The position numbers were made by a program, and so were the translations under genes. This document shows, piece by piece, positions 11,728-23,783 of a stretch of DNA of 64,000 bases. The notes beneath the pieces are model-generated. The model was not told the origin of the DNA, made no database searches, and saw only the letters and a list, made by a program, of their open reading frames with translations. The stretch comes from Plutella xylostella (lineage: Eukaryota; Arthropoda; Insecta; Lepidoptera; Plutellidae). Numbering within the stretch: position 1 is the stretch's first letter; each line of letters opens with the position of its first letter. The DNA lies in assembly GCF_932276165.1 (NCBI RefSeq), contig NC_064008.1, positions 7,073,001 through 7,137,000 of the forward strand. The letters are read 5' to 3'.

Positions 11728-12516
11728 TGAAACCGTAAGCACTCGAGGTGGATACTTGTCTCTTTTGCTAACTGTACAACTAAGTTACGATCCCTGGCTT
11801 ACTGCCGTACTAACGAGGTTTCTGTGTCGTCCCATTGGAAAGTTTTCCGTGTGATTATTGCAGTAGTCAGACACACGGCACAGTGTTGTTTAGTGACGGA
11901 CCTTTTTTAACCACACAGATATAAAAATGGATGTTATAATTATTATAAGTCGAACATGTCAGACACACACGCTCTTTATGTTTCATTAATATTTTTATTT
12001 ACTTATAAAACTATATATTAGACTTACTTTGTAAAGAACAGCAAGGTGTTAGGTACATACTGTTAGTTAATATAAGTGTTAGAAATAAATAAATAAATAA
12101 AACAACATATTATTTTGTAAATCATCTCTGGCTACAACACTGACCTGATCTTTTGTAGCCTAAGTAGTAATAGTGGAGATAAAGGGCCGAGGACTAACGT
12201 AGATATCAGTGTTCTTGCACTTTCCTATAATAATATAACCTATATGAAAAAATACTTTCAGTTGATGAAATTCTATTGAAAAATCATATTATCTCCTCTC
12301 GTCTCCGCCTACTCGTATCATTATTGAAAAACGATTTTATGACTACGACATCTCTATCTTCGATACATAATACACATACCTAGTACCTACCTAATATACT
12401 ACGTGTAACTTTTACCAAACTCTCCCTGTCGGAATTCTGCCAAATACAAATATGATAAGGGCCTGGCATTCAGACTGATTTAGAATCAAACAAAACAACA
12501 AGTTATCAGCCTATCT

Positions 12517-12730
12517 ACAGGGTGTTGTGACACTTTGTGGTATACTAAGCTGAAAGGGGATGACTTTGTTAGTCATTCTCAGTATTTTTTTGTTCTATGA
12601 CTTTTGAAAAAAGTTGCTACGCTATAGAAACTTTGTTGCTCGTTTTATTGTGGGCACTGGAATATTTTTTTACGAATTTCCAGAAATTGTAGAATAAAAG
12701 TTGTTCAAAATGACCGCCAGTATACCAATG
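12517..12730. mobile_element. TACAGGGTG MITE fragment, also at 7073-7298
   Basis: It begins TACAGGGTGTTGTGACAC and shares the internal block TTACGAATTTCCAGAAATTG with the element at 46950-47219. The right terminal repeat is lost. It lies at the same place in both duplicated copies. Confidence 0.5.
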
Positions 12731-13165
12731 AACTTAAATAGTGAACAAATATCGGTTAGGTTACCAATAAAACAGTTTCATTCCAAAGAACAATTTACAC
12801 TTCAGTACAAACTACTCGCTCGTAATATATAATTATGAAATAAATAACCTAAACCTCCTGCTTATTGAACCGTAAATCGGAATTTATTTCTCTGCATAGA
12901 GTACCTACTCGATATTTTCGCTAACTGTACTTTATGTACATTTTCGCATTTTACATTTATTTAGGTATCAAATTATAAATACAATCAATCAAATGAACAT
13001 TTTAATAATTATTTTGTCAGCTCTTGTATTGGGTTTCGTGAGTCCATTGAACAAGTTTATGTCATATTGCATTAGGGTTATTAGTTAGTTGTGAAACTTT
13101 GTGAACTTCTAATGGTATTTGAGTGTCAAAATAGATGATACTACGATCTTGAACTACATTTATAA

Positions 13166-13430
13166 CACACACACACACACACGCACTCACGCCTTGTACT
13201 AATGTACTCCCTTGCGGGGTAGGCAGAGGTGCATTACTGCACCCACTTTTCGCCAGAGTGTATGTTAGTCCCAATGTAATAGGGGGCGGGCCTATTGCCA
13301 TTTTACGGGCACATCCAAGACCCGAGAACAAATATCTGTGTTTAAACAAATATCTGCCCCAGCCGGGAATCGAACCCGGGACCATCGGCTCAGTAGTCAG
13401 GGACACTAACCACTACGCCATTCGGTCGTC
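13166..13430 (-). mobile_element. tRNA-derived SINE, family 1, full length, (TG)n tail
   Basis: A complete copy with tRNA head (box A and box B) ending at 13430 and a (TG)n tail at 13166. It lies some 50 bases past the end of duplication copy B. Confidence 0.85.
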
Positions 13431-14590
13431 AATTTATAAGTAGTCAAATATTCTAATTAGTCAAATAATGATATTCTAAGGAGTCAAATAATGTAATTTA
13501 TTATTCTATGGGTGTTAAAAGTGTGAAATCACAGGTCGTTATCCTGAATAACTATATAAAAGGTGTGCAAAAAAAAATTAAAGGTGTATGACATTATTCA
13601 TTTGAAGGTCATTATTATTATCAAGTCAACTCAAGACAAAGGCATTTATTTGCTGAATATAGGTTACATAGTTGATAATAATTATACTGAAGTTATAATA
13701 CTTATAGGAAGGACAAAGGTATTGGCTGCTTTATAGCACAGAGACGGTACAGACAGACATATCGGTCAAACACAAAAAATATAACCCTCCTTTCCGCCTA
13801 AGCGGGTAAAAAGGCACACCAAGGGGCTTGCCCATATCCGTTCTTGATAATGGATTATGTTAATAATTGTAACAATGCCTTTGAATAATTTGAGCCCTCT
13901 CCGGTAGTGGTTTAAGTTTATGGAGACATGGGGTTACAAAACTCGGTCTGCTGCCGCTACATGGGACTTCGTTACCGACGTAGATAAACGTCATTCGCCA
14001 TCATCACGACAGTGATATAAAGAACCAACGATTTTGCTTCAACTGGAGGCCCTAAATTATTGTAGAAGACAAACACAAACAGTTTAGTGTTCACACTTCG
14101 TTGTATGAATACTTAATACAGTAACAAAATAATAAGTTAGAAATAAGTAGGTATATAAAAGTAGTAGGTATATAAAGGTGGCTTATTAGTCTTATTACCA
14201 ATAAGCAATTTCCCTCAGCCAACGTTACATGGGTAGAGAACTAAAGTAAATAATATACAAAAGTATTTCATCTGAGACCTAATGAGCTTCTTTTATTTTC
14301 GTCACTTGTTTCTGATGCATAGTACTTACCTACTACTACATATTATTGTATAGATTAACTTTGACCCTACTTTATAAAGAAAAACAAAAAAGTTGGCTTT
14401 CATTAAACAATATTATAAGTACTTTTTGGAAAGTTAAGGCGTGATAATGGATCGCGCTCGAACTAATGAAGCCAGGGTAAGCCCGCTCTACTTAATTCGT
14501 ATGGAATAAACTTTTGTATATATTATGAACTTTATCCTTGGATTTTTCCCTCATGGAGCTAAGAATGAGTGGAACTCCAGTTTATAACCT
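13431..14590. other. Intergenic, AT-rich
   Basis: No gene seen. 13620-13800 resembles a LINE 3' end (AAGTCAACTCAAGACAAAGG) but is too decayed to classify. The remainder shows only short AT-rich runs. Confidence 0.4.
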
Positions 14591-14596
14591 CATAAT

Positions 14597-15128
14597 CATC
14601 ATCGAAAACGCCTGGAAGAGCTACTGGTCTATGAAGCAGCTGATGAAGGGTAACCTTCCACTGTCACTCAAGCGCAAACTCGTTGACATGTGTATCTTGC
14701 CCGTCCTAACCTACGGCGCACAGACATGGTCACTGACCGAACATCAAAAGACCAGACTGAAGGTTTGCCAAAGAGCGATGGAGCGTAGTCTTCTAGGTGT
14801 CAAATTGACAGACCGTGTCAGAAACACCATACTACGCTCCCAAACTCGCATAGTCGATGTTGGTGTCGAGACCGCGAAGCTCAAATGGAACTGGGCCGGA
14901 CACGTCTGCCGCATGCACCCGGACCGGTGGGCCAAGATAGCGACCGAGTGGGTGCCGGGCGACGGGCGCCGGCGGAGAGGCAGGCCGAGACGGAGATGGC
15001 GGGACGACCTGGATAAGTTTGATAATAACTGGGCTGAGAGTGCACAGGATCGAAGGGTGTGGAAGGAAAAAGGGGAGGCCTTTGCCCAGCAGTGGGAAAC
15101 AAAACAGGCTAATTAAAAAAAAAAAAAA
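14597..15128 (+). mobile_element. 5'-truncated RTE-like retrotransposon with poly-A tail
   Basis: The open frame ending at 15116 encodes the C-terminal part of an RTE-like reverse transcriptase: LPVLTYGAQTWSLTEHQK, KLKWNWAGHVCRM, RRRRGRPRRRWRDDLDKF and GEAFAQQWE, then a stop and a run of A. ATAATCATCATC lies at its left end and AATCATCATCAT at its right, so it appears to have inserted into the (ATC)n tail of the neighbouring RTE fragment. Residues before about codon 27 are unrelated flank. Confidence 0.8.
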
Positions 15129-15262
15129 ATCATCATCATAGCCTATAGCAGTCCACTGCTGGACGTAGGCCTCTCCCAAAGCGCGCCACTGGATGCGATC
15201 TATAGCTTTCTGCATACAATCATAACTAGCCACCTATCGCAAGTCGTCACCCCATCTAGCCC
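15129..15262 (-). mobile_element. RTE-like 3' end, (GATGAT)n tail
   Basis: The - strand encodes IDRIQWRALGEAYVQQW followed by a stop and (TGATGA)n. A 3'-end fragment of the second RTE-like family in this window. Confidence 0.7.
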
Positions 15263-15346
15263 GAGAACGTCCCTACTACGTTGCCTAGTTGCGGCCTATA
15301 ACCTAACCAACATTAAAACCCCGATATCTAGTCTGGATATCTAGTC

Positions 15347-15402
15347 CACCACGCTGGCCCAGTGCGGATTGGTGGATCCCAAAAACAAGCTTGTACAGGG
15401 AG
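15347..15402 (-). mobile_element. 5S-derived SINE fragment
   Basis: CTAGTCCACCACGCTGGCCC and the following bases match the body of the 5S-derived SINE. The next 100 bases (to about 15510, TTCAGCCGTTTGAGAGATAC) belong to another repeat, also at 34360, 57725, 58140 and 58560. Confidence 0.5.
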
Positions 15403-15560
15403 AAAGAAGACTTAAAGTCGCATAACACTAAACAAGCAAAACGGAAATTGGTTCAGCCGTTTGAGAGATACGGTACCACAGCGAGAGACACGTTAAACCT
15501 ATAACATGTTCGGGTTTTTTTATGTTTAAAAAAAGTAGCAGCTTTTTGTAAGTAGGTACA

Positions 15561-15743
15561 TACAGGGTGTTGCAAAAAGGGTAGGTATACTAAGCCGAAA
15601 CCTACATGTGCAGCATGGTATATCTAAGCCTGAAACTGAAATCAGAATTTGATTTGAAAATTCTGATTTCAGTTTCGGGCTTAGATATACCATGCTGCAC
15701 ATGTAGGTTTCGGCTTAGTATACCAATTTTGCAACACCCTGTA
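15561..15743. mobile_element. Near-perfect palindromic MITE (TACAGGGTGTTGCAAAA ends)
   Basis: The 183 bases form two arms of about 85 bases that are almost exact inverted copies around a loop near 15650. TA at the ends fits a Tc1/mariner-type target. Transcripts from either strand would fold into one long hairpin. Relatives at 52639-52902, 46950-47219, 39866-40250 and 25384-25423. Confidence 0.85.
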
Positions 15744-16127
15744 GAACGCCAGCAAATGAAAAAGTTGCGTGAGGTTAGTTTTTTTTTTACGAAAGCCACA
15801 TCCAAGCATAATACGCTACGCAAGATAACAAATAAGATCTAATTTAGTGGGTCTCAGATTCTGATTCAGATTCTAGACACGTTTTGTTTTTAGCATGAAT
15901 AAACCGTTTTGTTCAATATCTTAAGATATTAAACTGTGTGAAATAAATATCAGTTAAACTCACAAACTTTTGAGACAAGGGGGATTTTATCAAAGTTTCT
16001 TTCAAACACAACTTTATCAGTGATCCTGATAAAGCTATAAACAAATCAGCAAAGAGCACGAAAAAAATCAGCATGGTTTTTATACCACAGATATTGTTAT
16101 GATATCCACTCACACTCAAAAAACTAG

Positions 16128-16361
16128 GAGGGGTAATAGAGTCATTGGTTAGTGACCCTGATGCCGAAGGTTCCGGGTTCGATTCCCGGCTGGGGCAGAT
16201 ATTCGTACTCGGGTCTTGAGTGTTGATATTTATATTTAATATGTATCTATCTATGTATTTGTGTAGATATATCAGCTGTCCGATACCCATAACATGGGCT
16301 CTGCCTAGCTTGGGGTCGGAAGGCTGTGTGTGAGACGACCCCACATATTATTATTATTACA
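16128..16361 (+). mobile_element. tRNA-derived SINE, family 2
   Basis: It has a tRNA-like head with box B GGTTCGATTCC, then GGCTGGGGCAGATATT as in family 1, but a different 3' half (CTGTCCGATACCCAT, TGTGTGTGAGA) and a (TTA)n tail. The head is slightly decayed. Confidence 0.75.
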
Positions 16362-18277
16362 TAGCTTTAGGCCAGTTCCCTACTTTGGGCTACGCTACTT
16401 TTCTACCGATATTCTTACCGGAAAACTTATTTTAAATAACCACAAAATAATACTGTTACTTTACTTTTACTTATTCCCAATCTCCGCTGGGGAGCAAAGG
16501 GCCGAAGTGAAGCGCCGCCATTCTTTACGATCGTGGGCCAGTTGGTACAAAATAGTTTTATCCACTGCTTTAAGTATTAAACCTCCAAGCATTTTTAATT
16601 CAATTTTTCCGTGAGGAAAATTGCTTTACAGTTAGGTATTTCTTATTTTAATCTTAAGCTCCATAAATTATGCACATATTTTCTCCTTGCACATAAGAAT
16701 TATTAACCGTAATGTTATTTATTGCTGAGTGGGAATAAAATAGTTATTCTTAGTGTAATATTTTCCAGTGTGGTTGACTGAAATGTGATTGGTAATAGTA
16801 ATGATTCTTTGTAGTGGTCAAATCGCCTGTGCAATATAAATATATAGATATATTCTAGGTAATTACCACAAATGTTATTATTAGTAGGAACTTAAATTCG
16901 TTTTGGATTTCGATAATTTCAAGTGACGGTTATTAAATACTCTTTAATGATTGTATTGTAGGATATCGTATAACAATAGGTATGCATGTTAATGTAACAA
17001 AAATATATACAAAGCTTTTACGTTAATATGTTTCCCCCAATTATTTTATCAAGTTTCATAATTATTGCCGCCTGGTAAGTATTTAATTTCAAGTTAAATA
17101 AAATAACGTCAAAGGTTTTTGTTATATGGAAATCATCATCATCAGCCTTCTATCGACCACTGTTGGGTATGTATAGGCCTCCTTTTCTGGACGCCAATTT
17201 TTCCGGTCCTGTGCCGCTTCTGTCTGCTGCTTCCCCGCAACCCTGCAGATGTCATCGGAACATCTAGCAGTTGTTAAAACATAGGAGTTATTCAGTAGCC
17301 GCATAATATCCCATTTATTTTTACTGTATTCGTAATTTTTAAAGCACCCCAGTTGTCGGTAAATATCTTGGTAATCCTGATGTACATACTATCGAATAAC
17401 ACATTGACAGTGTCAAAAATATTCGGGATACGACCACAGGACTCATTACTCGTTTTTTAATGACACACCCTGTAGGTATAATATCGTCATGATTACATAC
17501 ACATACACAAGGTCCAACAATGACAGCTATTTTACTTAAAAATAAGAAAATATACACAAATAAAATTAAATGAATGAGAGATATATTTTCTAATGAAAAA
17601 TTACGCCATTGCGCGTCGCTATTTAATTTTAAACCCTGAAAAGGAATAAACTCGAAAGCTGTGCGCTTTGCAGGCAATAAACCTCCTTCTTAATTAGTGC
17701 AAAAGATAAAATCTAAAATGAATTGTAGAGCAATACCAGCTATTAGGATGCAGTTAAGTTGAATTTTATTTTAGTCTGGGAATTAATAACTGCTAGATGA
17801 TTCTGTAAGTGATTCTCCGATTTTAGCAATATTTTTTAAAATCTAAGAATAGTTTTTACCGCTAGATTTGAATATTTTTTGGGCGCAAGGTAAGACGTCA
17901 TTGCATTATCATCGGCCAGACTACGATTAATAGATACGATTAAAATATCAACATAATCACAATTATAAATATTGTAAATATGATAAATAATCACATTATA
18001 ATTTCATATAATAATCTTCTTTTACACGCTTTAATAACAAAATCATTCGTTTCGCCGTGAAAACCATGTGCTCTCAAAAACGATAAATAATGATTATTCA
18101 GATTAGATAATTTTTACGGAACAGGTGCTGTTTACTAGTTCGTAAGTAGACGAAACGTGTTGCAGATATTTACGTGTCTTAGTAACATTATCAATAGAAT
18201 TTTGATAAAATTATGAATAGTAGTTTCTAAAGTGTATTTCTTTCAGCGCCGTTTGTACATCAAACATTATTAAAATA
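16362..18277. other. Intergenic upstream of the UGT gene, with RTE fragments
   Basis: 16470-16530 and 17131-17290 (-) carry RTE-like C-terminal pieces; the second reads AAQDRKNWRP with a (GATGAT)n tail. The rest is AT-rich with no gene. UGT promoter elements should lie before 18277, but I see no clear TATA or initiator. Confidence 0.5.
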
Positions 18278-20673
18278 ATGATTTTACGCGTGTGTTTTGT
18301 GGCTTTAGCCATATTGGCTACTAGTGTAAATTCTGCTCGAATTTTAGCAATATATCCTGTTGCATCAGTAAGTCATCAAGTAGTTTTTCGCGCTTTGACA
18401 TTAGAACTGGCAAAAAGGGGGCATGAGCTTGTTGTTTTCACTCCAAACCCAGCGCTTCCTAAAGACCGGCCAAAGGACAATGTCACTGAAATTGATATGA
18501 GCGAATCTTACCAGTTATTTTTTAAATTATTTATGCATGCATTCGAGCCAGTCAGAGGAGTTATATTCCCTGCTAAACAGATGTCGGAATATGAATCGCT
18601 CAAAATGATGATTGCGTTCGTCGAAGAAGTATATAAGATGGAAGAATTCAAAAAGATTATAAGTGACAAGACTCAGAAGTTTGATCTGATTATGGCCGAG
18701 GCACTTTTTGTGTCTCCGTTGATGCTTTCCAAAATCTTCGATGCCCCTACTATTTGGTTCAGTAGCTTCTATGGTAGTCCCAATGCTTACGAAACTGTTG
18801 GTGCCCCAGGACACCCTATGTTGTATCCAAACTATTTCAGAGGAAAATTTGTTAATCTCTCACTATGGGATAAAATTTACGAAACATACCTAGAATTTCA
18901 ATTCTGGTACAACACTCGCCGGGTGTTGTCCTATGAAGAATCACTTGTAAAGAAATATTTCGGTGAAGAAGCGCCAAGTATTGATGAATTGAAAAACAAT
19001 GTGGATCTGTTGTTTGTGAATGCAAATCCTATTTTTGAGGGAAATCGACCAGTTCCTCCTAATGTGATTTATCTAGGAGCTCTTCATATGCAGCCCTTAA
19101 AAGAACTACCAAGTGTAAGTAAACCTCAATTCTATGCGTTAGATTCGTACAACATATAAACCTCCCTTCCTTCCTATTTTAACAAATCCTTTTATTCATA
19201 TTATAAGCATTAACTGTCTAATAATTTGAATCATGAACACACGGTTAATCAGAACTTTGTTTATATTTCAGGACTTAAAAACCTTTTTAGACAATTCAAA
19301 GCGAGGTGTTGTTTATGTGAGTTTGGGAACTAATGTGCGTTTTGAAACCATGGAACCATCTTTGATTGATGTGTTTGTTAAGGCTTTCGAGGCCATGCCA
19401 TACGATATTTTGTGGAAATTCGACGGTCAAAACATTCCGAATGCACCCAAAAACGTTAAAATACAAAAATGGTTTCCGCAAAGAGATTTACTGAGTAAGT
19501 TAAAGCAATTTTATCTAAACCAATAAAAACAGCGCATGTTCATCGCAGTCATATAACTTTTGACGTTAAACATGTAGACCGTATGCTGGCTGTGTCTAGA
19601 TTTGGTTGTAAAATCCAAATCCACAACATTCCTGTTTTTTTTTATTAACAAAAATTTTGTTTGTCAGTCTTACAAACTAACAAATCAGTGTAAGAAGGTG
19701 CATAATTTTTTTAAAGCCAGACCTGTCTCCGAGATGACCCACAAACCAGTTTTTTTAAAATTACCAATATATAGATTAAAAACGACTACTAATATTATTT
19801 TTTTCTATTTCAGCGCATCCAAACATTAAAGCGTTTGTGACGCAGGGGGGCCTGCAATCAACAGACGAAGCTATAGAAGCAGGAGTGCCATTCGTTGGTC
19901 TTCCAGCCCTAGGGGATCAGTACTTCAACACAGACCAGTATGTCAGACTTGGTATCGGTATCAGACTAAACTTTGAGACCTTGAAACCCGAGGAACTGGT
20001 CAATGGCGTCAACACGGTTGTCAACGATAAGAGGTGATAATGAAATAAAATTGTATTATCGTTATCGCTTTAGCACACTTAGATTAGAACATTATAGTAT
20101 AATCATGAGCAATGACAAAGTTCCATAGTCAAATGCCTAATAAAACTGTCAAATTTCGTTTTAAATACTTGTTAAACAATGTATAAAGTTTTTTGTGGTA
20201 ATACAGTAGAGCCTTATGACAAAAACTTAGACTGTATTTTACAGATATTAAACGCTGTCAAACGCCTTATAAATGTGTCAAATATTGATTGATTGATTGA
20301 AATATTGATGTTTAAACACTCATTCATGTCCCCCACATATATAGGTGCATATACATACATATATATTCAGTTTTTCTTCCTTTTCAGCTACCGTGAAAAC
20401 GTAAAGAAGCTAGGAGTCTTGATGCGGGATCAGCCACAGACACCACTGGAAAGGGCAGTGTGGTGGACAGAATACGTGCTGAGGAATAAAGGAGCCAAAC
20501 ACTTGAGGTCACCAGCGGCCAATATATCCTGGTCTGAATACCTCATGCTGGATGTGGTAGCCGCCTTGGCTACCGCAGTTCTGCTATTTTTGGCAGCAGT
20601 GGGAATAGTTTGGCGGACTGTTAGCAAGATTTTTCGTAAAAATGTTAAGGTGAATAAGAATAAAAAAGAGTAA
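18278..20673 (+). CDS. UDP-glycosyltransferase (UGT), four coding exons, 521 aa
   Basis: Transfers a sugar from a UDP-sugar to small lipophilic compounds (xenobiotics, pigments, hormones, odorants) in the ER. Exons: 18278-19114, 19272-19494, 19814-20033, 20388-20673, with donors GTAAGT, GTAAGT and GTGATA, and pyrimidine-rich CAG acceptors. The frame is continuous at 521 residues, normal for insect UGTs. Residues 1-20 form a signal peptide. His33 (motif SVSHQ) and Asp136 (FDLIMAE) match the catalytic His-Asp pair. Exon 3 carries the UGT signature FVTQGGLQSTDEA (about 361-373) and GDQYFNTDQ. Residues about 480-501 are a membrane anchor, followed by a basic tail ending KNKKE, which fits ER retention. 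The start codon precedes the signal peptide directly; a CAG acceptor-like site at 18246 suggests a 5' UTR intron. It resembles the lepidopteran UGT33/UGT40 groups, but the subfamily is a guess. Confidence 0.93.
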
Positions 20674-20679
20674 ATCGTG

Positions 20680-20685
20680 AATAAA
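20680..20685 (+). terminator. Polyadenylation signal of the UGT gene
   Basis: AATAAA lies 7 bases past the UGT stop codon. A second AATAAA-like site is near 20732. Either could set the mRNA 3' end. Confidence 0.5.
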
Positions 20686-22633
20686 CGCATTTTTATTGGT
20701 GTATACTACATACATTAGTGTACTGGTTATAATAAAGTGACCTTGACTTATATAAAAAATAAAAATCCATCAAATTATAAATACAAAATGAAACAGTCTT
20801 CTAAAAACAAACAAAAATATTTTAGTATTAAAACTATTCGCGTCGAAGAGCACGTTTTTTAGCTTGGTTTCAATCTCGTTAATCTCGCGAGAACTCGCCT
20901 TTTTTCACTCCGAGATTAATCTCGCTCAGAAAGGCCGAGATCTCGCCAGATCTCGATCGAGATTGCATTCCCTAGTACCCATATTACAGGCTCCGCCTGG
21001 GTGGGGACGGATTTCCGCATATGAGATGACTGAGTTTAAAACGGGAGATGAATTATTCCTAAGTAAAATGTGCATATTTTTTGCGGACAATAACCAAAGC
21101 ACAACATTAAGGCAGTTTAAGTATTCTCAAGTGAACATTTTAGTTGGTTGAAATTATTATTTGTGTTCCTCTTCCTACTTACGAAATTATAAAAAGGTCA
21201 ACGATTGTGGCTATTCCTGACGCCAAATCCCTTAAGGTAAGGGTTTTGTACTACGCAACAAAGTTATCTTACAACCCGCAATACCTTTATTGCCTATACA
21301 ATAAGAGCTATTTTCGCTACTAAAAACGGCAAGTAAAAAGTTGTGTAACGGCTGTAGGTGAAATAATAAATAGTAAAGGTTGAAAAATAAAGGAAGGGAT
21401 AAGAAGCAAAAGGGGCCATTTTTTATGGTATTTAGTTTTATCTGTAACTTCACCATAGGAAATCCTTGGGCATGAAATTATGTTTGAAATTTCTGATACG
21501 GTGTCTCTGTGTAATATATTTGGTTACCTATAATATTACCTTGACTAGGTTTTCCCTCTTATTTAGATTCGAAAGATTGCACTGATGTAGTATGTTGCTT
21601 GAGGTATAGTAAAGTCTGCTGAAAACCCGATAATTGTTGGGGTAGACACATTCTCAAATTATATGTCAGGTTGAAGTCTACGGGGATTCTGAGAACAGTA
21701 TGTTATTTTGTCGCGCTTCGTGGAAAAATCAGTCCATGTGGCACTTTATGCAAACACGTCAATATTTCATCGACATGTCTAAAAATATCTGAAGTAAATC
21801 GCTAATTCAGTCAATAAACAAGGTTTTCTTTGCTCACAATACTAAATAATGACTTTTGGACGAAATCCAAATTTGTTTTCGCTAATGAATGAAAGTTCTA
21901 TGGCGGGATTTCGCCTTAATGAATCATTTTAGAGCTGAGTAGACTAATGACCCACGGAACTGGGTTTAGTTTGAAGACAATGTCTATGGATAATATACCT
22001 CTTGAATAAAACATTGCTTAGCTAGATGACAATTGGATATGTAAATTTTATTTTTCATTATTCGTTATATCAAAAACTACGTCGTTAGGTTAGTGACTGA
22101 AGTGTCTGGAAAACAAAAAAGACAAAACAAGGCGCAAATTTCAAAGCACATCAGAAATATAAAAGCAATAGAATTATGTTCAAATAAATTTAACAATGTT
22201 TGTATGTTAAAATCCCAATTGGGGCCATTTGGTGTCGGTTTCATTAAAGTGGAACTTTTTCAGAGCTCGCCAGTATAGTATATCTAAAATAATTATGTAC
22301 AAAGGCTATGTAGGCGCCAATACAAGCTATAGTCACGCCATAAATTCGTTAAATATATGGCGTCTCACGGGATGAAACATATCCCGACTTCTTGAAACTA
22401 ATGGCTTGACCTTTTTTGAGTTATTTATTTGTTAAAATCTCTGACAAGGGTGCGTCGGAAGGTGTGAACCTTCTTTTGGTTTGACTTTATCGCTAACCTT
22501 TTTGATTTCGAACGAAAAGGGTAGGTCTTATGAGTTTAAATAGGGTTTTGTGTTCAAAACTAACGTCTTCACAACCCGGTTCCCCAAAACTACTGTTTGA
22601 CGAAGTTAAATTCGCCGAAAACGTCATTGGCCA
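20686..22633. other. Intergenic between UGT and oxidase genes
   Basis: Mostly unclassified. 20870-20965 has repeated AATCTCG/GAGATC blocks that can fold back. 20979-21025 recalls a SINE family 2 tail. 22235-22270 carries a piece of the GGAACTTTTTC MITE. No host exon is recognised. Confidence 0.4.
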
Positions 22634-22742
22634 GTCATCACGACCCATCACGTCCCCACTGCTGGGGCACGGGTCTCCTTCCAATGAAGGAAGGGTTTTA
22701 GGCCTAGTCCACCACGCTGGCATAGTGCGGGTTGGTGGAAAA
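22634..22742 (-). mobile_element. 5S-derived SINE, 5'-truncated
   Basis: The 3' part of the 5S SINE in inverted orientation: CCCCACTGCTGGGGCACGGG to CACCACGCTGG and GGGTTGGTGG. Confidence 0.7.
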
Positions 22743-22862
22743 CTAACGTACCGTGGTGTATTTCCGACCGCGTAGAAAAATTAGAAATAATATATCGTCT
22801 AAAATATTTTCTATTGTATTGTTCATTTTATTCAGTACAAGTTATTATCCAAACTTCCTTAC

Positions 22863-23063
22863 TTAATATTATATGTGTGAAAGTAACTATATCTGTCTGT
22901 CTGTCTGCCTGTCTGTATGTTACTCTTTCACGCCAAACCTACTGAACGGATTTGAATGAAATTTGGTACAGATATGGTCTAGACCTTGAGAAAAAACATA
23001 GGCTACCTTATAAGGAATTCTCACAGGAAAACTTTTTAAGGCGAAGCGCGTGGGAACAGCTAT
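22863..23063 (+). mobile_element. Helitron/MITE-like GTCT element
   Basis: TTAATATTATATGTGTGAAA, a (CTGT)n tract, GAATGAAATTTGGTACAGAT and a GGGAACAGCTA end. A diverged copy of the 5384-5597 family. Confidence 0.6.
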
Positions 23064-23419
23064 TACTAAATATAAATAACACAGCGATTCAAACAATGAT
23101 ATGATTTGCATTAGGTATTTCTACTTTTCTGTATTCAAATGGGTTGATATTACGGTTCGAGTTTCAGTCTAAAACCTAAAATTCATGCAAATATTAATCA
23201 TAAAATTTAACGGAACCATTAAGGGTGTAAAATTAAGTATAAAATATATACTGTTTGGAATCCCAGCAGTAAATATATAATATCTCAACATTTTATTATT
23301 ATTACACAGCTATTTTTCTCAGAATACCTAAACCGATAGTAAGTATACATTTTCGAATAATAATATATAAGTCCCACTTACAAAATGTCTAAATGAAATT
23401 ACTCCAATATTTTCGTTTT

Positions 23420-23650
23420 TACACTCACGGGCAAAGAAACAGTTCCACTTTCAAAATGCAGATACCAAATGGTCCCGTTTTTTAAAAACATTTTATATAG
23501 GAAGTTTGAACAAATTATTTACGTTTTTAGTTGGTAATATTTTGATAAATATACTTAAATATTGCAGAAGGCGTCGCTAAGTTAGTTTTATCCGTTTAGA
23601 AGTAATTTGGTTATTTTCTCAATGGAACTTTTTCATTGCCCGTGAGTGTA
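23420..23650. mobile_element. MITE with TACACTCACGGGCAA terminal repeats
   Basis: TACACTCACGGGCAAAGAAA at the left and TTTTTCATTGCCCGTGAGTG at the right are inverted copies with TA at the edges, as for Tc1/mariner-type MITEs. A part copy follows at 23650-23760; others at 25620-25750, 36830-36895 and 63655-63790. Confidence 0.65.
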
Positions 23651-23783
23651 GTTGGTAGGTAATATTCTGATGTGCTTTTAAATGTTCTTCAATATTGCAG
23701 ACGGCGTCACTAAGGTAGTATTTTCCGTTTAGTAATACTTTGGTGCCATTGTCACTGGTTTTTTTTTTACTTCTGGCGAATGT

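Larger units (their letters stand above)
10023..13113. repeat. Segmental duplication, copy B
   Basis: Matches copy A in order and orientation. It lacks the 2066 bp hAT insertion, and gains a GTCT-type element at 11510-11727. Small indels and substitutions separate the copies. No host gene is recognised in it; the open frame near 10305-10505 is shared by both copies but has no coding features I can name. Confidence 0.9.

Noticed and set aside
13378..13430. Possible true tRNA genes at the SINE heads
   Set aside because: They have box A and B but no complete cloverleaf, and are attached to SINE bodies and tails.
14832..15233. 133-codon frame on the - strand
   Set aside because: Antisense shadow of the RTE-like frame and its neighbouring 3' end.
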